DNA from: Diospyros lotus
Lineage: Eukaryota; Streptophyta; Magnoliopsida; Ericales; Ebenaceae
Assembly: GCF_014633365.1 (NCBI RefSeq)
Contig: NC_068341.1
Coordinates: 1,116,001 to 1,180,000, forward strand
Length of the DNA: 64,000 nucleotides
Direction of reading: 5' to 3'
Of the stretch, positions 1-11,406 are shown piece by piece. Both the position numbers and the translations under genes were made by a program. The notes beneath the pieces were generated by a model. The model ran no database searches, was not told the origin of the DNA, and saw nothing but the letters and a program-made list of their open reading frames with translations. Every line of letters begins with the position of its first letter. Position 1 is the stretch's first letter.

Positions 1-3000
1 CTCCTGAGGTACAGGCGACGGATACAGGAGATGAGAGACAGCCAGGGCTCCGGACATGCAGGAGACATTGGCAGGTCTTCTACGGGCCGTAGACGTACTG
101 ACGGCATCTCAGTTATGTCAGGAGCGCAGTCATGATGGTAGGACCGCTACGGCCCAAGCGTCACATTCAGGTACTCCGAGAGCAGGGGATAGTTCTGGTG
201 CTACATTACTTAAAGATTTTATGGCCCTACGCCCACCAGAGTTTAGTGGAGGCGCCGACACGACAGAGGCCGAGAATTGGCTACTGGCTATGGAGAAGCA
301 TTTGTGATCTATAGGCTATGCAGAGGCCCATAGAGTTCGACTGGGGACCTTCCTGTTGCGAGGAGACGCCGAGCAATGGTGGGAGACCACCAGACAGCGA
401 TATGGTGATAGGGACCCGACATGGGCACAGTTTGTCACGGCGTTCAATGAGACTTATGTACCGGCTTGGGTCAGAGAGCAGAAGGTGTTCGAGTTTGTTG
501 ACTTATAGTAGGGGAGCAAGACAATCACACAGTACGAGACTGAGTTCGTGGCGTTATCTCGTTATGCTCCAGAGTTAGTGACCCCTGAGTCTCGCAGAGT
601 CAGCAAGTTTCAGAGGAGGCTATGACTATAGATTCGTCACGCCATGGCTGGTATCGAGGCACCCGACTTTCCTACGGCTGTTCAGCGGGCCCACGCAGTG
701 GAGAGGGATCGATTGGAGGCACGATCAGATCAGTCAGTCATGAAGAGTGCAGGGAGCAACAGTAAGAAGAGGAAGTGGGATGCGGGCAGTAAGAGTTTTG
801 GGCTTCCACAGTGCTGATAGTGCGGGCAGAGACACCAAGGTCAGTGCCAGGATGTACGTCGGGACGTGTGTTATCGCTGTGGTCAGCCGGGTCATTTGAA
901 GAGAGACTGTCCACAGGGGCCCAGACCGACTACATCGGCCCCACTAGCTACACCGGCCACAGGGCAGGATGTCATTTGCTTTCGCTGTGGACAGAAGGGC
1001 CATCGAGCGAACGTATGTACCCAGCCAGCACAGATTGGAGGGCCACGGATGGGAGGTGTAGGGCCTAGACCAGCTCAGAGACAGTTTACACCTAGGGCAC
1101 AAGGTCCAGGAGCACCACTACCCCTACCAGCAGCACAGCGCCCAGGGCCCACAAGAAGGGTACAGATGCAGGGTAAGGCGTTTGCGGTGACAGCCGCCGA
1201 GGCAGCTGAGGGCAGGGATACGGTACAAGGTATACTTTCTCTCCATGGTCATGATGTACGTGCCTTATTTGATACAGGTTCTACCCACTCTTTCATAACA
1301 CCCCATCTGTTGCATAAGATCTCGATCCCGTGTACCCCCTTACCTTATGATTTGTCTGTTTTGACACTGGGAGGGACGGTATTGTTGGGGAGTGAGATGG
1401 TCAGGGATTGCGAGATAGGGATTCACGACCAGGTATTTTTAGGGGGATCTTATTATTTTGGCAATCCAGGATTTTGACTTACTGTTGGGTATGGATTGGC
1501 TCTCACGGCACTATGCTCGAGTTGATTGTCGACGAAAGGTGATTTCATTTGAGCACCCGGAGAGACTAGTTGTTACATACCGGGGGGTAAAGCCTGTGGT
1601 GACAACACCGATGATATCGGTTATGCACGCCGATAGGCTTATACGACGTGGGTGTGAAGCCTATTTTGTATTTGTGACTGTAATAGATGGGGAGAAGAAG
1701 GAGTTGGCTGCCTATCCTGTGGTGCGAGACTTTCCAGATGTGTTCCCAGATGAGTTGCCGGGACTACCATCGCACCGGGAGATTGATTTTGCAGTCGATC
1801 TGATGTTAGGTACGCAGCCCATTTCCAAGACTCCTTACCGTATGGCTGCCAATGAATTAAAAGAACTCAAGGTCCAGTTGCAAGATCTTTTGGAGAGGGG
1901 GTTTATTCGGTCGAGCACATCGCCATGGGGGGCTCCAGTATTATTTGTGCGTAAGAAAGACGGGTCTATGCGATTATGTATAGATTACCGATAGCTTAAT
2001 AAGGTAACAATTAAGAATAAGTACCCCCTACCCCGTGTGGATGATTTATTGGATCAGTTGCATGGTGCATCGGTGTTTTCCAAGATAGATTTGCGGTCAG
2101 GTTATCATCAGGTGCGGGTCAAAGATGAGGATATCGCGAAGACCGCATTTCGTACACGTTATGGCCATTATGAGTTTGTGGTCATGCCATTTGGGCTGAC
2201 CAATATACCTGCAGTATTTATGGATCTGATGAACAAGGTGTTTAAGGAATATTTGGATTCCTTTGTCATAGTTTTCATTGACGACATCCTAGTTTACTCA
2301 CCGAGCCCTGAGATACACTAGGCGCATCTAAGCGTGGTTCTGTAGAAACTCAGAGATGAGCAGTTATATGCCAAGTTTTCGAAATGTGAGTTTTGGCAGA
2401 CCCGAGTGGTATTCTTGGGACACGTGGTCTCAGGTGAGGGTATCTCAGTAGACCTAGAAAAGACTAGAGCCGTGATGGATTAGCCGAGACCGGTTACAGT
2501 GACGGAGATTCAGAGTTTTCTTGGCCTTGCTGGGTATTATCGACGATTCATAGAAGGCTTTGCACGGCTTGCATCACCCATGACGAAGTTGACAAGGAAG
2601 GGTGTCAGGTTTATTTGGGACGAGTCTTGCGAGAGGTCCTTTTAGGAGTTGAAGCGGCGTTTGACTTCGGCGCCAGTACTGACGATACCCATGAGTGGTG
2701 AGTTGTTTACTGTATATAGTGATGCCTCGTATGTAGGGTTGGGATGTGTTTTGATGCAGGACGGCCGAGTGAATGCTTATGCATCCAGACAATTGAAGAG
2801 GCACGAAGAGAACTACCCTACACATGATCTGGAGTTAGCGGCCGTAATGTTTGCCTTGAAGATTTGGAGACATTATCTTTATGGTGAGAGGGTCCAGATT
2901 TACACCGATCACAAGAGCCTTAAGTATCTTTTCTCACAGAGGGAACTCAATATGAGACAACATCGTTGGTTAGAGTTGCTTAAAGATTATGATTGCGAGA

Positions 3001-4608
3001 TCCTCTATCATCCAGGTAAAGCCAATGTGGTTGCAGATGTATTGAGTTGCCGTGGAGCATCAGTTGCAACTATGATGGTGTAGGAGTGGTTCTTACTGGA
3101 GTAGATGAGTGATCTTACTATCTCAGTGGCATCAAACAACCCTACACTCTATTGTGCTTCCATGAGTATCCATTCGAATCTTGAGGATCAGATTCGCGAT
3201 CGACAGCGACAGGATGTGGAGCTTGGCGAGATCATGGCTAATATGGAGAGATTTGGGCCGATGGGGTACAGCCTAGAGGGACGATGGCTTGTTATTGTTC
3301 CGTGGGCGGATTTGTGTGCCGAGTGACAGTGATATCAGGCAGAGGATCCTAGAAGAGGCTCATCGTTCTCCCTATATTATCCATCCTGGGGCAATGAAGA
3401 TGTATCAGGGCTTACGGTGTCAATATTGGTGGAGCGGCATGAAGAAGAACGTAGTAGAGTTTGTATCGAGGTGTTTAGTGTGCCAGCAAGTCAAAGCTGA
3501 GCACCAGAGACCCGCGAAATTGTTACGACCTCTATCTGTGCCGGAGTGGAAATGGGAACGTATAGCTATGGATTTCGTCTCGGGATTGCCGCGATCTAGC
3601 CGGGGGTACGACTCGATATGGGTGATTATCGACCGGTTGACTAAATCAGCGCATTTTCTACCTGTCAAGAAGACCTATCCTATTCATCGACTGGCCACAT
3701 TATACATTGATGAGGTGGTGAGACTGCACGGAGTCCCAGTTAGCATTGTATCAGACAGGGATCCTCGATTTACCTCACGATTTTGGGAGGCATTGCAGAG
3801 TGCTATGGGGACCCAGTTGACTTTCAGTACAGCCTTCCACCCTCAGACTGACAGGCAGTCGGAGCGGACCATACGAACTTTGGAAGATATGCTCCGCGCC
3901 TGTGTATTAGATTTCTATGGGAGCTGGGATGATCATTTATCGCTAGTGGAGTTTGCCTACAATAATAGCTTCCATGCCAGTATTGGGATGGCACCATTTG
4001 AGGCGTTATACGGGCGACTGTGTAGATTACCGCTTTGCTGGACCGAGATTGGGGAGCGAGCATTGCTTGGACCGGAGTTGGTAGAGCAGACGATAGAGAA
4101 GATCCAGTTGATTCGGGCTAGGATGAAGGCAGCTCAGGATCGTTAGAAGAGTTACGCAGACAAACGATGCCGGGATTTGGAGTTTGATGCTGGTGATCAT
4201 GTTTTTCTTCAAATCATGCCAATGAGGGGTGTTCGACGCTTTGGAGTATCTGGTAAGTTGAGTCCTCGCTATGTGGGACCATTTGAGATATTTGAGCGAG
4301 TTGGACTGTTGGCTTACCGGTTAGCTTTACTTCCTCAGTTAGCCCACGTACATGATGTCTTTCATGTTTCTATGCTTCACAAGTACGTGGCAGATCCTGG
4401 GCATGTTATTGATTATCACCCTCTCGTGGTGCAAGAGGATGCGTCATATACCGAGTTGCCTGCTAACATTGTGGATTGGAAAGAGAAAGTGCTCCACGAC
4501 CGTACGATTCCCTATGTGAAGGTCCAGTGGCAGCGACATACCCCTAAGGAGGCTACCTGGGAGCTAGAGGAGGACATGAGGCGACTTTACCCTCAATTGT
4601 TTGCCTAG
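1..4608 (+). pseudogene. Degenerate gag-pol of the chromovirus
   Basis: Gag homology runs from the left edge. Two CCHC zinc knuckles lie at about 866-907 and 980-1021 (CYRCGQPGHLKRDC and CFRCGQKGHRANVC). The aspartic protease motif DTGSTHSF is near 1270-1293, reverse transcriptase at about 1840-2320 with FIDDIL, RNase H from about 2700 to 3060 with [10 protein letters not shown], integrase from about 3350 to 4060, and the chromodomain-like tail ends at TAG 4606. In-frame stops occur at 305, 506, 509, 623, 629, 815, 818, 1992, 2319, 2343, 2481, 2643, 3081, 3102 and 4144, most of them TAG. Frame changes lie near 1440 and near 3290. Translation would fail in every domain, so this is a pseudogene; family assignment is secure, lineage (Tekay/Del) likely. 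Confidence 0.92.
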
Positions 4609-4640
4609 CCAGGTACGAATTTCGGGGACGAAATTCTTTT

Positions 4641-4655
4641 AAGGGGGGGAGGATT
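4641..4655 (+). other. Polypurine tract of the chromovirus
   Basis: A purine run with seven consecutive G sits immediately before the TG of the LTR. It is preceded by the motif GGGGACGAAATT at about 4624-4635, a conserved block just upstream of the 3' LTR in this group. It would prime plus-strand DNA synthesis. Confidence 0.85.
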
Positions 4656-6927
4656 TGTAACGCTTTATAAATAGCAATTAAATTTAATTTTGGGATAATT
4701 TGACTTAAAAGAATTATTAAAATAATTTGTTGGTATTAAATAAAAATAAATTATGTGATTTTAAGGAAATAAGAAATTAAGATAATTAATTTTGTTATTT
4801 TAGGAATTTCTGGAATTAGAAAAAAATTGAAATAAATTAATTTGTGTGATTTTTAGAAGTTTCGGGCATTACTGTAATTAATATAGGGGAGGGGAAAGTG
4901 TGATTTATGGAAGTTAGGGGTAGCTGGCGTGAATTGCGGAAAGACCGAAAAGTCACCTTAAATATAACATATCTCATATATATGTTGATGAAGGCGTGCG
5001 GGCGCGAGCGGTCGCGCGTGAGGGCGACCCGGCTATGGACACGGGATCGAATCCGCGGGCAGGCACGCGAGGCTGAGGGATTTTGGCTGATTTTAATCAG
5101 CCTTGGACGTCGAAACGACGTCGTTTCGGTGAGGCGGTGGCCTCCCCCAACGGCTGGCTGCGCCCTGCCACGTGGCGCCTCCTCCTCCTTTCGTTTTGCA
5201 ACCGCATTTTAGTCCGATTTCGGGCGTGATTTTGAGCAAACGAATAGTAAAAAAATTACAGAGAAGCAGCAGCACGTGGGAGACATTTTGAGAGAATTTT
5301 GGAGCCAAAAATTCAAATTAAATCCCGTTTAATTCCTGATTTAATATTCCAGGTATGTAGTCAAGCTAGTAATTAATTTTTTCTGCAGTCGAAATTTTGT
5401 TTAGAGCCAAATTTTATTAATTTTGTCAATAATTGGGATTTTGCAGTTTGTATAACTTTGACCTCAGTTGGTCAAATCAAGCCTAAGGCTATCTTCGGAA
5501 AGGCAAGTTCTTTAAACCCTCATTGTCGATTCTTTCGATGTCAATTTATTTGACCTCCCTTCGTTGATTTCGGTTGTTAATAAATTATGGAATTTAAAAC
5601 GGTTTGTTTTAAAATTTAATTTATTAAATTGGTCTCGAGGGTTTTATTCGTTGGTTGCCTACAGGGGTTTGTGCCACCCCCAAGCCTGTGGGAATGATGT
5701 TGTAGTCACCCGGGGCTAGGTTCTTAAATGTTCGGGTATGATTATAGCTTTTGGTTGTTATAGGCTAGAGCGGTTGGGCAGTGGGGGCAAGGATTAGCTG
5801 TTCGGTGACGATGTGACTGTTGTACGGTCTATCTTAGGCCGTCAGCTGATCTTTTCTAGTCACTGATTGCTGACCGATGCCAAGCACTGTTGACTGGCTC
5901 TGCCGTTACGTGATTATAGCATGATCTGATATCATTTTATTCTTGTAGCATGGTTTGGTATGCACATGGGTACAGGCTGCATGTTGGGATTATCATGATT
6001 TGGTTATGCTTGATCACAGACATTCTAGATTGGTCAGGTTGCATCCAACACGGGCATATGCATCGCGTGTGATTTACTATATGGGCGGAGTGTGGCCTGA
6101 TGCCTGGATGTATGGGCGCCTTGTATCACGTTGATGCTCATTACGCCATTGCATTTTATATGCATTGCATGGTTACTGGTAGCATTTAGTTCTCGAATGG
6201 GAGTACCGTTCCGAGAGAGCCTATGGCTCGGCTGTCGGGAGTACCTGCAGGGATACGGGTGACGGGAGTACTTCCCCAGGACAGTGCGCACAGGTTTGTT
6301 GGAGATCTATGTTGCCTTTCAGGGCAGCGACAGGTTGGTGTGGGACTTGGGTGCCAGGCGTTTTATGTGGGCCCCGAGGACCAGTATGTGTTTTATTATG
6401 GTGCACTGTTGCGTTGTTGCGTCACATGGCTTGTGTGTACATGTGGGTTTATATTTGGGGTAATCTCATCTTCTGTTTTATTTACAGCCTTCCTTTTTCT
6501 TCTAAACTTGCTAAGTCTTGCAACTCACCTTGCTTTCCATCATTCCAGGTAAGGGTAAAGCAAAAGTCGAGGGTGATAACCGCGCCACCTAGTAGCCAAC
6601 CGTGTCGGTAGGGTGTACAGTTAGCTGCCCCCGTCTTCTCTGATGTTTTATTAGGAGTTCTGACTCTCATTTTTTACTGTGCCCGGCTGTTCCTTGTATT
6701 TTTTATTTGTTGGCACAGGTGTCTGTATATTTTGATATACTTCTTGACTGCTGTTCCAGCAGGGTACTTATGGGCGTGCATGTATTTTGTTTTGTTTCCA
6801 CTGTTGTATTTTTCGTATGTATGCATGCCAGGGTATTTTTGTCTTATGTCTATTTCTCTTTTCTCTATGTAAGCGCTTTCGTTCGAATAAACCGGGTGGT
6901 TGGGATATCCGAGCGGGGGTGCTTACA
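4656..6927 (+). repeat. 3' LTR of the chromovirus (2.27 kb)
   Basis: The repeat starts TGTAACGC directly after the polypurine tract and ends GCTTACA at 6927, giving a TG...CA terminus. The right end is fixed by the abrupt switch to Helitron helicase coding sequence. The partner 5' LTR is outside the window, so age cannot be estimated. Short open frames inside it have no recognisable homology. Confidence 0.85.
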
Positions 6928-7335
6928 GATCATACCGCTAGACTTTGCAATGGGACGAGGCTAATTGTTACAAGACTTGGAAGTCACGTGTTGGAGGCTA
7001 CAATATTGCCGAGTACTAATGCAGGGCATAAAGTGTTAATTCCGAGAATATCGTTGACTCCATCCGATACAAGGTTGCCCTTCAAATTTCAATGAAGACA
7101 ATTTCCTCTTATTGTTTCGTATGCCATGACTATCAATAAGAGTCAAGGTCAATCTTTGACCCATGTAGGTCTTTTTTTGAAGAAACCTGTGTTTAGTCAT
7201 TGGCAATTGTACGTTGCAATATCAAGAGTTACAAGTTGCTGTGGGTTGAAGATGCTAATATGTGATAAAGAGGGTGAACAAACAACTTCGACCACAAATG
7301 TTATATACATAGAAGTCTTCCAAAATTTACTTTAA
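6928..7335 (+). pseudogene. C-terminal fragment of Helitron PIF1-like helicase
   Basis: The translation contains LCNGTRLIV, then [17 protein letters not shown] and [10 protein letters not shown], the last conserved helicase motifs of the PIF1/RRM3 superfamily as found in Helitron Rep/Hel proteins. An in-frame TGA interrupts it at 7093-7095, and the N-terminal part (Rep domain and ATP-binding motifs) is absent because the chromovirus LTR abuts it at 6927. The frame ends at TAA 7333-7335, about 150 bp before the Helitron hairpin, as expected for a terminal coding region. Confidence 0.88.
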
Positions 7336-7487
7336 TCATAATGAAATAAAATTGTTGTTTCTTCACTAATTCATTTAGTATATTAAATTTACTATAATGT
7401 GCATTTTATATTTTGAACTATTATTTTATATATATATATATATTTGTTGAATATTGTATCCCGTGCATGGCACGAGTCAGGAACTAG
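6928..7487 (+). mobile_element. Helitron 3' end
   Basis: PIF1-like helicase sequence is followed by about 100 bp of AT-rich DNA and a textbook Helitron terminus: a short GC hairpin (CGTGC at 7462-7466, loop ATG, GCACG at 7470-7474), ten bases, then CTAG at 7484-7487 followed by T at 7488. Helitrons end in CTRR downstream of a hairpin and insert between A and T. The rest of the element must lie left of the inserted chromovirus, outside the window. Confidence 0.85.
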
Positions 7488-8262
7488 TATATATTATATA
7501 TATAAAATATTTACATATATATAATATATACAAATATATTTTTTAAATATAACTATAAACTAAAAATATATTATACAAAATTATTTGGACCAGATTAAAT
7601 TTATCTTACAACTTTTAAAAATTTTAAGAGCATAGCTTGTAATATGTTGAACCTTTTAAGAGCATAGTTTGGCTTGCTATTTTAAAAAATTATTTTATAA
7701 TTTTTTTCATTTTTTAAGTTATAAAATAAAATCAAACTATAAACTATAATATTATAATATTTATTTTTAATAAAAATATATATTCATATATATCAATCAC
7801 AATACAACTATATTTTTTTTCTTTATCATTCATGCAAAACATAAAATTTTATATATTTTATAATTATCTTATGTATAAATAATTATATATTTTTTTATGT
7901 TGTTATTTATTTATATTGTTAGAATTAAAAGGTTAAAATTTGTTTGTAAAATTATACAAAATCATAATATCACATTATCATAAAAGTCAAAAATTATATG
8001 TGAAATTAAACAAAATCATAGTATTATATTCTCCGGGATTAGACCTCTAGCATTATCCTTATCCCTTTTATTTTGATTGGACCGTCCTCCACCATTCACT
8101 TGGGTGCCAGCAAAAAAGAAACCCAGGTAATTTGGGCTCCAGCTGCTGTCATGGAGTGCTTTTACCAGCCCTAGCTGCTACCTTACATATTTCCTAGTTA
8201 GAACCCATCCTCGCATAGCTGTGCTATCATCTTTCTATCCCCACGCCTCAGTCTGCCCAGCT
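7488..8262. other. AT-rich intergenic DNA and sulfotransferase upstream region
   Basis: This stretch is very AT-rich to about 8030, with (TA)n runs and poly-A/poly-T, and no coding signal. The last 200 bases are less AT-rich and presumably hold the promoter and 5' leader of the sulfotransferase; no single TATA box stands out. Confidence 0.5.
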
Positions 8263-9249
8263 ATGGCAAAGTCAGAGAACATCCAGAACCAGAATCCCAC
8301 CCTAGAAGAAGGGTTATTTGGAAGTCTTCCCAAAGAAAAGAATTGTAGTGGTATCGATCTTCTGTTCTATCAAGGTTTCTGGTGTCCTGACAATATCATT
8401 GAGAGCGTTGTTTCCTGTCAACAGCATTTCCAGGCACATGAAACTGATACGATCTTAACTTCCTTCCCAAAATGCGGCACCACCTGGTTGAAAGCCGTCA
8501 TCTTCGCCGTAGCCAACAGAAGCAAGCATCCGCTCATAGAGAGCCCGCTGCTCTCAGCTAACCCCCACGCTCTTGTTCCTTTTCTTGAGATCCAAATCTA
8601 CCGAAAGGCTCCTCTCTTTAATCTCCAAGACATTCCCAGCCCAAGAATTCTTTCCACTCACTTGCCTTACTCTGCACTGCCCGCCTCCATCAAAACTAAT
8701 TCCAAATGCAAGCTTATCTATATATGCAGAAATCCCTTGGACCAGTTCATCTCCAACTGGCACTTTGCATCCAGTCTACGGTCCAAGAATCACTACTCCA
8801 TCTCACTGGATGAGTGGTTCAAAAAGTACTGTATTTCTGGGATTACCCCTTTTGGCCCTTTCTGGGATCATATGTTGGGATATTGGACGGTCAGCCAAGA
8901 GAAGCCGGGCCAAGTTCTGTTCTTGAAGTACGAAGACTTGAAGGAAGATGATGTGTTTTACGTTAAGAAGCTGGCCGAGTTCTTGGGGGTTCCATTTTCA
9001 ACGGAGGAAGAAAGGGACGGGATGCCTGAACAGATATCCAGGCTGTGCAGCTTTGAGAATTTGAAAGATTTGGAAGTGAACAAGAGTGGCAAAATTGATG
9101 ATAAAAGTCTCTTCGATAACAAACAATATTTCAGGAAAGCAAAGGTTGGAGATTGGTCCAATTATCTTTCTCCGTCCATGGCCGAGGCCCTGAAGAAGCT
9201 TATGCACGACAAGTTTGAGGGTTTTGGTTTAACCTTCAAAACGTCCTAA
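8263..9249 (+). CDS. Cytosolic sulfotransferase (plant SOT family)
   Basis: Intronless gene for a 328-residue protein, the normal size of plant soluble sulfotransferases, which move the sulfuryl group of PAPS to hydroxyls of flavonoids, steroids, jasmonate derivatives or desulfoglucosinolates. Visible motifs: the 5'-phosphosulfate loop FPKCGTTW (residues 68-75), the conserved catalytic histidine in THLP (H133), the 3'-phosphate site CRNPLDQFISNW with R156 and S164, and the C-terminal RKAKVGDW (291-298), where the usual second glycine of RKGxxGDW is alanine. ATG 8263 is chosen over an in-frame GTG 42 bases upstream; it has G at -3 and +4. No signal peptide, so cytosolic. A decayed tandem copy follows. 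The substrate cannot be inferred from sequence. Confidence 0.93.
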   Translation: MAKSENIQNQNPTLEEGLFGSLPKEKNCSGIDLLFYQGFWCPDNIIESVVSCQQHFQAHETDTILTSFPKCGTTWLKAVIFAVANRSKHPLIESPLLSANPHALVPFLEIQIYRKAPLFNLQDIPSPRILSTHLPYSALPASIKTNSKCKLIYICRNPLDQFISNWHFASSLRSKNHYSISLDEWFKKYCISGITPFGPFWDHMLGYWTVSQEKPGQVLFLKYEDLKEDDVFYVKKLAEFLGVPFSTEEERDGMPEQISRLCSFENLKDLEVNKSGKIDDKSLFDNKQYFRKAKVGDWSNYLSPSMAEALKKLMHDKFEGFGLTFKTS

Positions 9250-9681
9250 TAATATTTAATTCCTTGTATTTACAATCAAATAAGACGGCTTCTGTTTGTG
9301 GGGATTAGTGCTTAGTTGAATTTCATATATATATATATATGAAATTTCTACATCTTCTTTAAGTGTGCTTTGCTCAAGAATTTGGCAGTCTTTTCCTGTA
9401 CGATTTTCCCCAATTCTCATGTCTGGAACGGTGTTATTTAAATTATGGAATTGAAGAATTCAATTACATTTAAAATTAAAGTTTTAGTTATGGAAACACA
9501 ACTAGAGGTAAGAAAAAAAAAAATTAAACAAGATAACTTTGAGGATTTGATTTAAGATTCATTTTTACATTAAAAAATTAATTTTTTATATTAAAAAATT
9601 TTTAATATAAAAAATTAATTTTTTAATATAAATTTAATTTTAATTATTAGCTGCCGTGGATCAAGCGTAGATCCGCCCCTG
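9250..9681. other. Spacer between sulfotransferase and its tandem pseudogene
   Basis: It holds the 3' flank of the sulfotransferase gene, an alternating (AT)n run near 9326-9342 flanked by inverted GAAATTTC-like arms, and AT-rich DNA with a long palindrome. No gene is seen. Confidence 0.6.
9570..9627. repeat. Long AT-only near-perfect palindrome
   Basis: Two arms of about 28 bases composed almost only of A and T are inverted around a centre near 9598. The arm contains TTAAAAAATTAATTTTTT. Such a sequence could extrude a cruciform and lies about 55 bases upstream of the duplication breakpoint at 9682. Confidence 0.7.
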
Positions 9682-10492
9682 TTTCCAGGCACATGAAACT
9701 GATACGATCTTAGCTTCCTTCCCAAAATGCGGCACCACCTGGTTGAAAGCCCTCATCTTTGCCGTAGCCAACAGAAGCAGGCATCCGCTCATAGAGAGCC
9801 CGCTGCTCTCAACCAGCCCCCACGCTCTTGTTCCTTTTCTTGAGTTCCAAATCTACCGAAAGGCTCCTCTCTTTAATCTCCAAGACATTCCCAGCCCAAG
9901 AATTCTTTCCACGCACTTGCCTTACTCTGCACTGCCCGCCTCCATCAAAACTAATTCCAAATGCAAGCTTATCTATATATGCAGAAATCCCTTGGACCAG
10001 TTCATCTCCAACTGGCACTTTGCATCCAGTCTACGGTCCAAGAATCACTACTCCATCTCACTGGATGAGTGGTTCAAAAAGTACTGTATTTCTGGGATTA
10101 CCCCTTTTGGCCCTTTCTGGGATCATATGTTGGGATATTGGAAGGCCGGCCAAGAGAATCCGGGCCAAATTCTCTTCTTGAAGTACGAAGACTTGAAGGA
10201 AGATGATGTGTTTTACGTTAAGAAGCCGGCCGAGTTCTTGGGGGTTCCATTTTCAACGGAGGAAGAAAGGGACGGGGTGCCTGAACAGAAATCCAGGCTG
10301 TGTAACTTTGAGAATTTGAAAGATTTGGAAGTGAACAAGAGTGGCAAAATTGATGATCTTATTCCCTGCGATATCGATAACAAAGCATATCAGGAAAGCA
10401 AAGGTTGGAGATTTGTCCAATTATCTTTCTCCGTCCGTGGCCGAGGCCCTGAAGAAGCTTATCCCATGACAAGTTTGAGGGTTCTGGTTTAA
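9682..10492 (+). pseudogene. Truncated tandem copy of the sulfotransferase gene
   Basis: From 9682 the sequence matches the intact gene from 8427 onward at very high identity, including downstream 3' flank to about 10690. The first 55 codons and the start codon are missing; the homology begins abruptly. The PAPS loop, catalytic histidine and 3'-phosphate motif are still readable in one frame. After residue pattern GKIDD the copies differ by a short replaced segment, and a net two-base loss near 10385 shifts the frame, destroying the C-terminal PAPS motif; the shifted frame ends at 10492. It probably makes no active enzyme. Confidence 0.9.
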
Positions 10493-11194
10493 CCTTCAAA
10501 ACGTCCTAATATATAATATTTAATTCCTTATATTTATACTCTTAGTTGAATTTCATATATATATATATATACACATATATATATACGGTCATTTCCCAAG
10601 TTTCTACTACGTACGTCGTCTTTGTTGAGTGTGCGTCGCTCAAGAGTTTGGCCGTCAGTTTAGCCCTGTAAGATTTTTCTCAGTTCTCATGTTTCCCTGC
10701 CAGCATTAATGGTGTAATGTGACCAGTTGTACTCCTGCCTACTTCATATTAATTTCTACGTCTCAGTGTTCAATGTAAGGTGAAATAATACATGCAATTT
10801 TTTTTTTTCGTTAACGCATCATTATAAACGCTCTCACTGATCGGCCCCACAATTTTAGCAGGAGAGGTAAATTAGGGAATTCAACAGACAGGTTTCGACT
10901 CCTAACACAACCACAAACGTGAGGGCTAGTGTGTGTCGTAATTAACATCACATCCTATTTCTAATGCTATTTTTTCTTGTTAAAATTCGTGTCACTTTTT
11001 AATGTTGTTTCTTTTTAAAATTTGTGTTCTATATATGCTGTGTAAGTTTGTCAAAAATCATTATTTTGAAATACAAGTTAAAAATAAAAAAATATATTTC
11101 AAAATATACGTTTTATATTTCAAAACAAATAAAACAGTAAAATATATTTCGAAACATATAATAATCCATGCAAAACCAAATCATTAAAATGAGC
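10493..11194. other. Intergenic DNA
   Basis: The first 200 bases are the duplicated 3' flank of the sulfotransferase copy, including an (AT)n/(CATA) run near 10553-10584. The remainder is AT-rich with poly-T tracts and shows no coding or RNA gene signal. It may include the outer 3' non-coding end of the Athila-like element to the right. Confidence 0.5.
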
Positions 11195-11406
11195 TCACAC
11201 ATACCTTAAATGATGAAGATGGAGGGAGTAGAAGGGAGGCCCTTGAGGGAGAGCTTGGAAAAATGGGCTGGGTGTAAGTTGGGAGAAGAGGCGAAGGTGG
11301 GGGGAGGGTGCTTGGAGGGAGAGAAGGGAAAGTGAGAGCAAAATAGGGGGAATTAAAAAGCAGGGGGGGTCGGCCTTAACAGGCCGACTCGCACAGCAGC
11401 ACGGCC

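Larger units (their letters stand above)
1..6927 (+). mobile_element. Ty3/gypsy chromovirus (Tekay/Del-like), 3' part
   Basis: The element reads gag, protease, reverse transcriptase, RNase H, integrase and a C-terminal chromodomain-like tail, then a polypurine tract and a long LTR. That order (integrase after RNase H) defines Ty3/gypsy, and the chromodomain-type end places it among chromoviruses. The 5' LTR and the start of gag lie left of the window. The LTR ends at 6927 directly against Helitron helicase sequence, so the element inserted into an older Helitron. The flanking bases after the LTR are GATCA, but the matching target duplication is outside the window. Many stops and two frameshifts show it can no longer encode its own proteins. 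Confidence 0.93.

Noticed and set aside
8221..8262. Upstream extension of the sulfotransferase starting at GTG
   Set aside because: Plant nuclear genes start at ATG; ATG 8263 has good context and matches family length.
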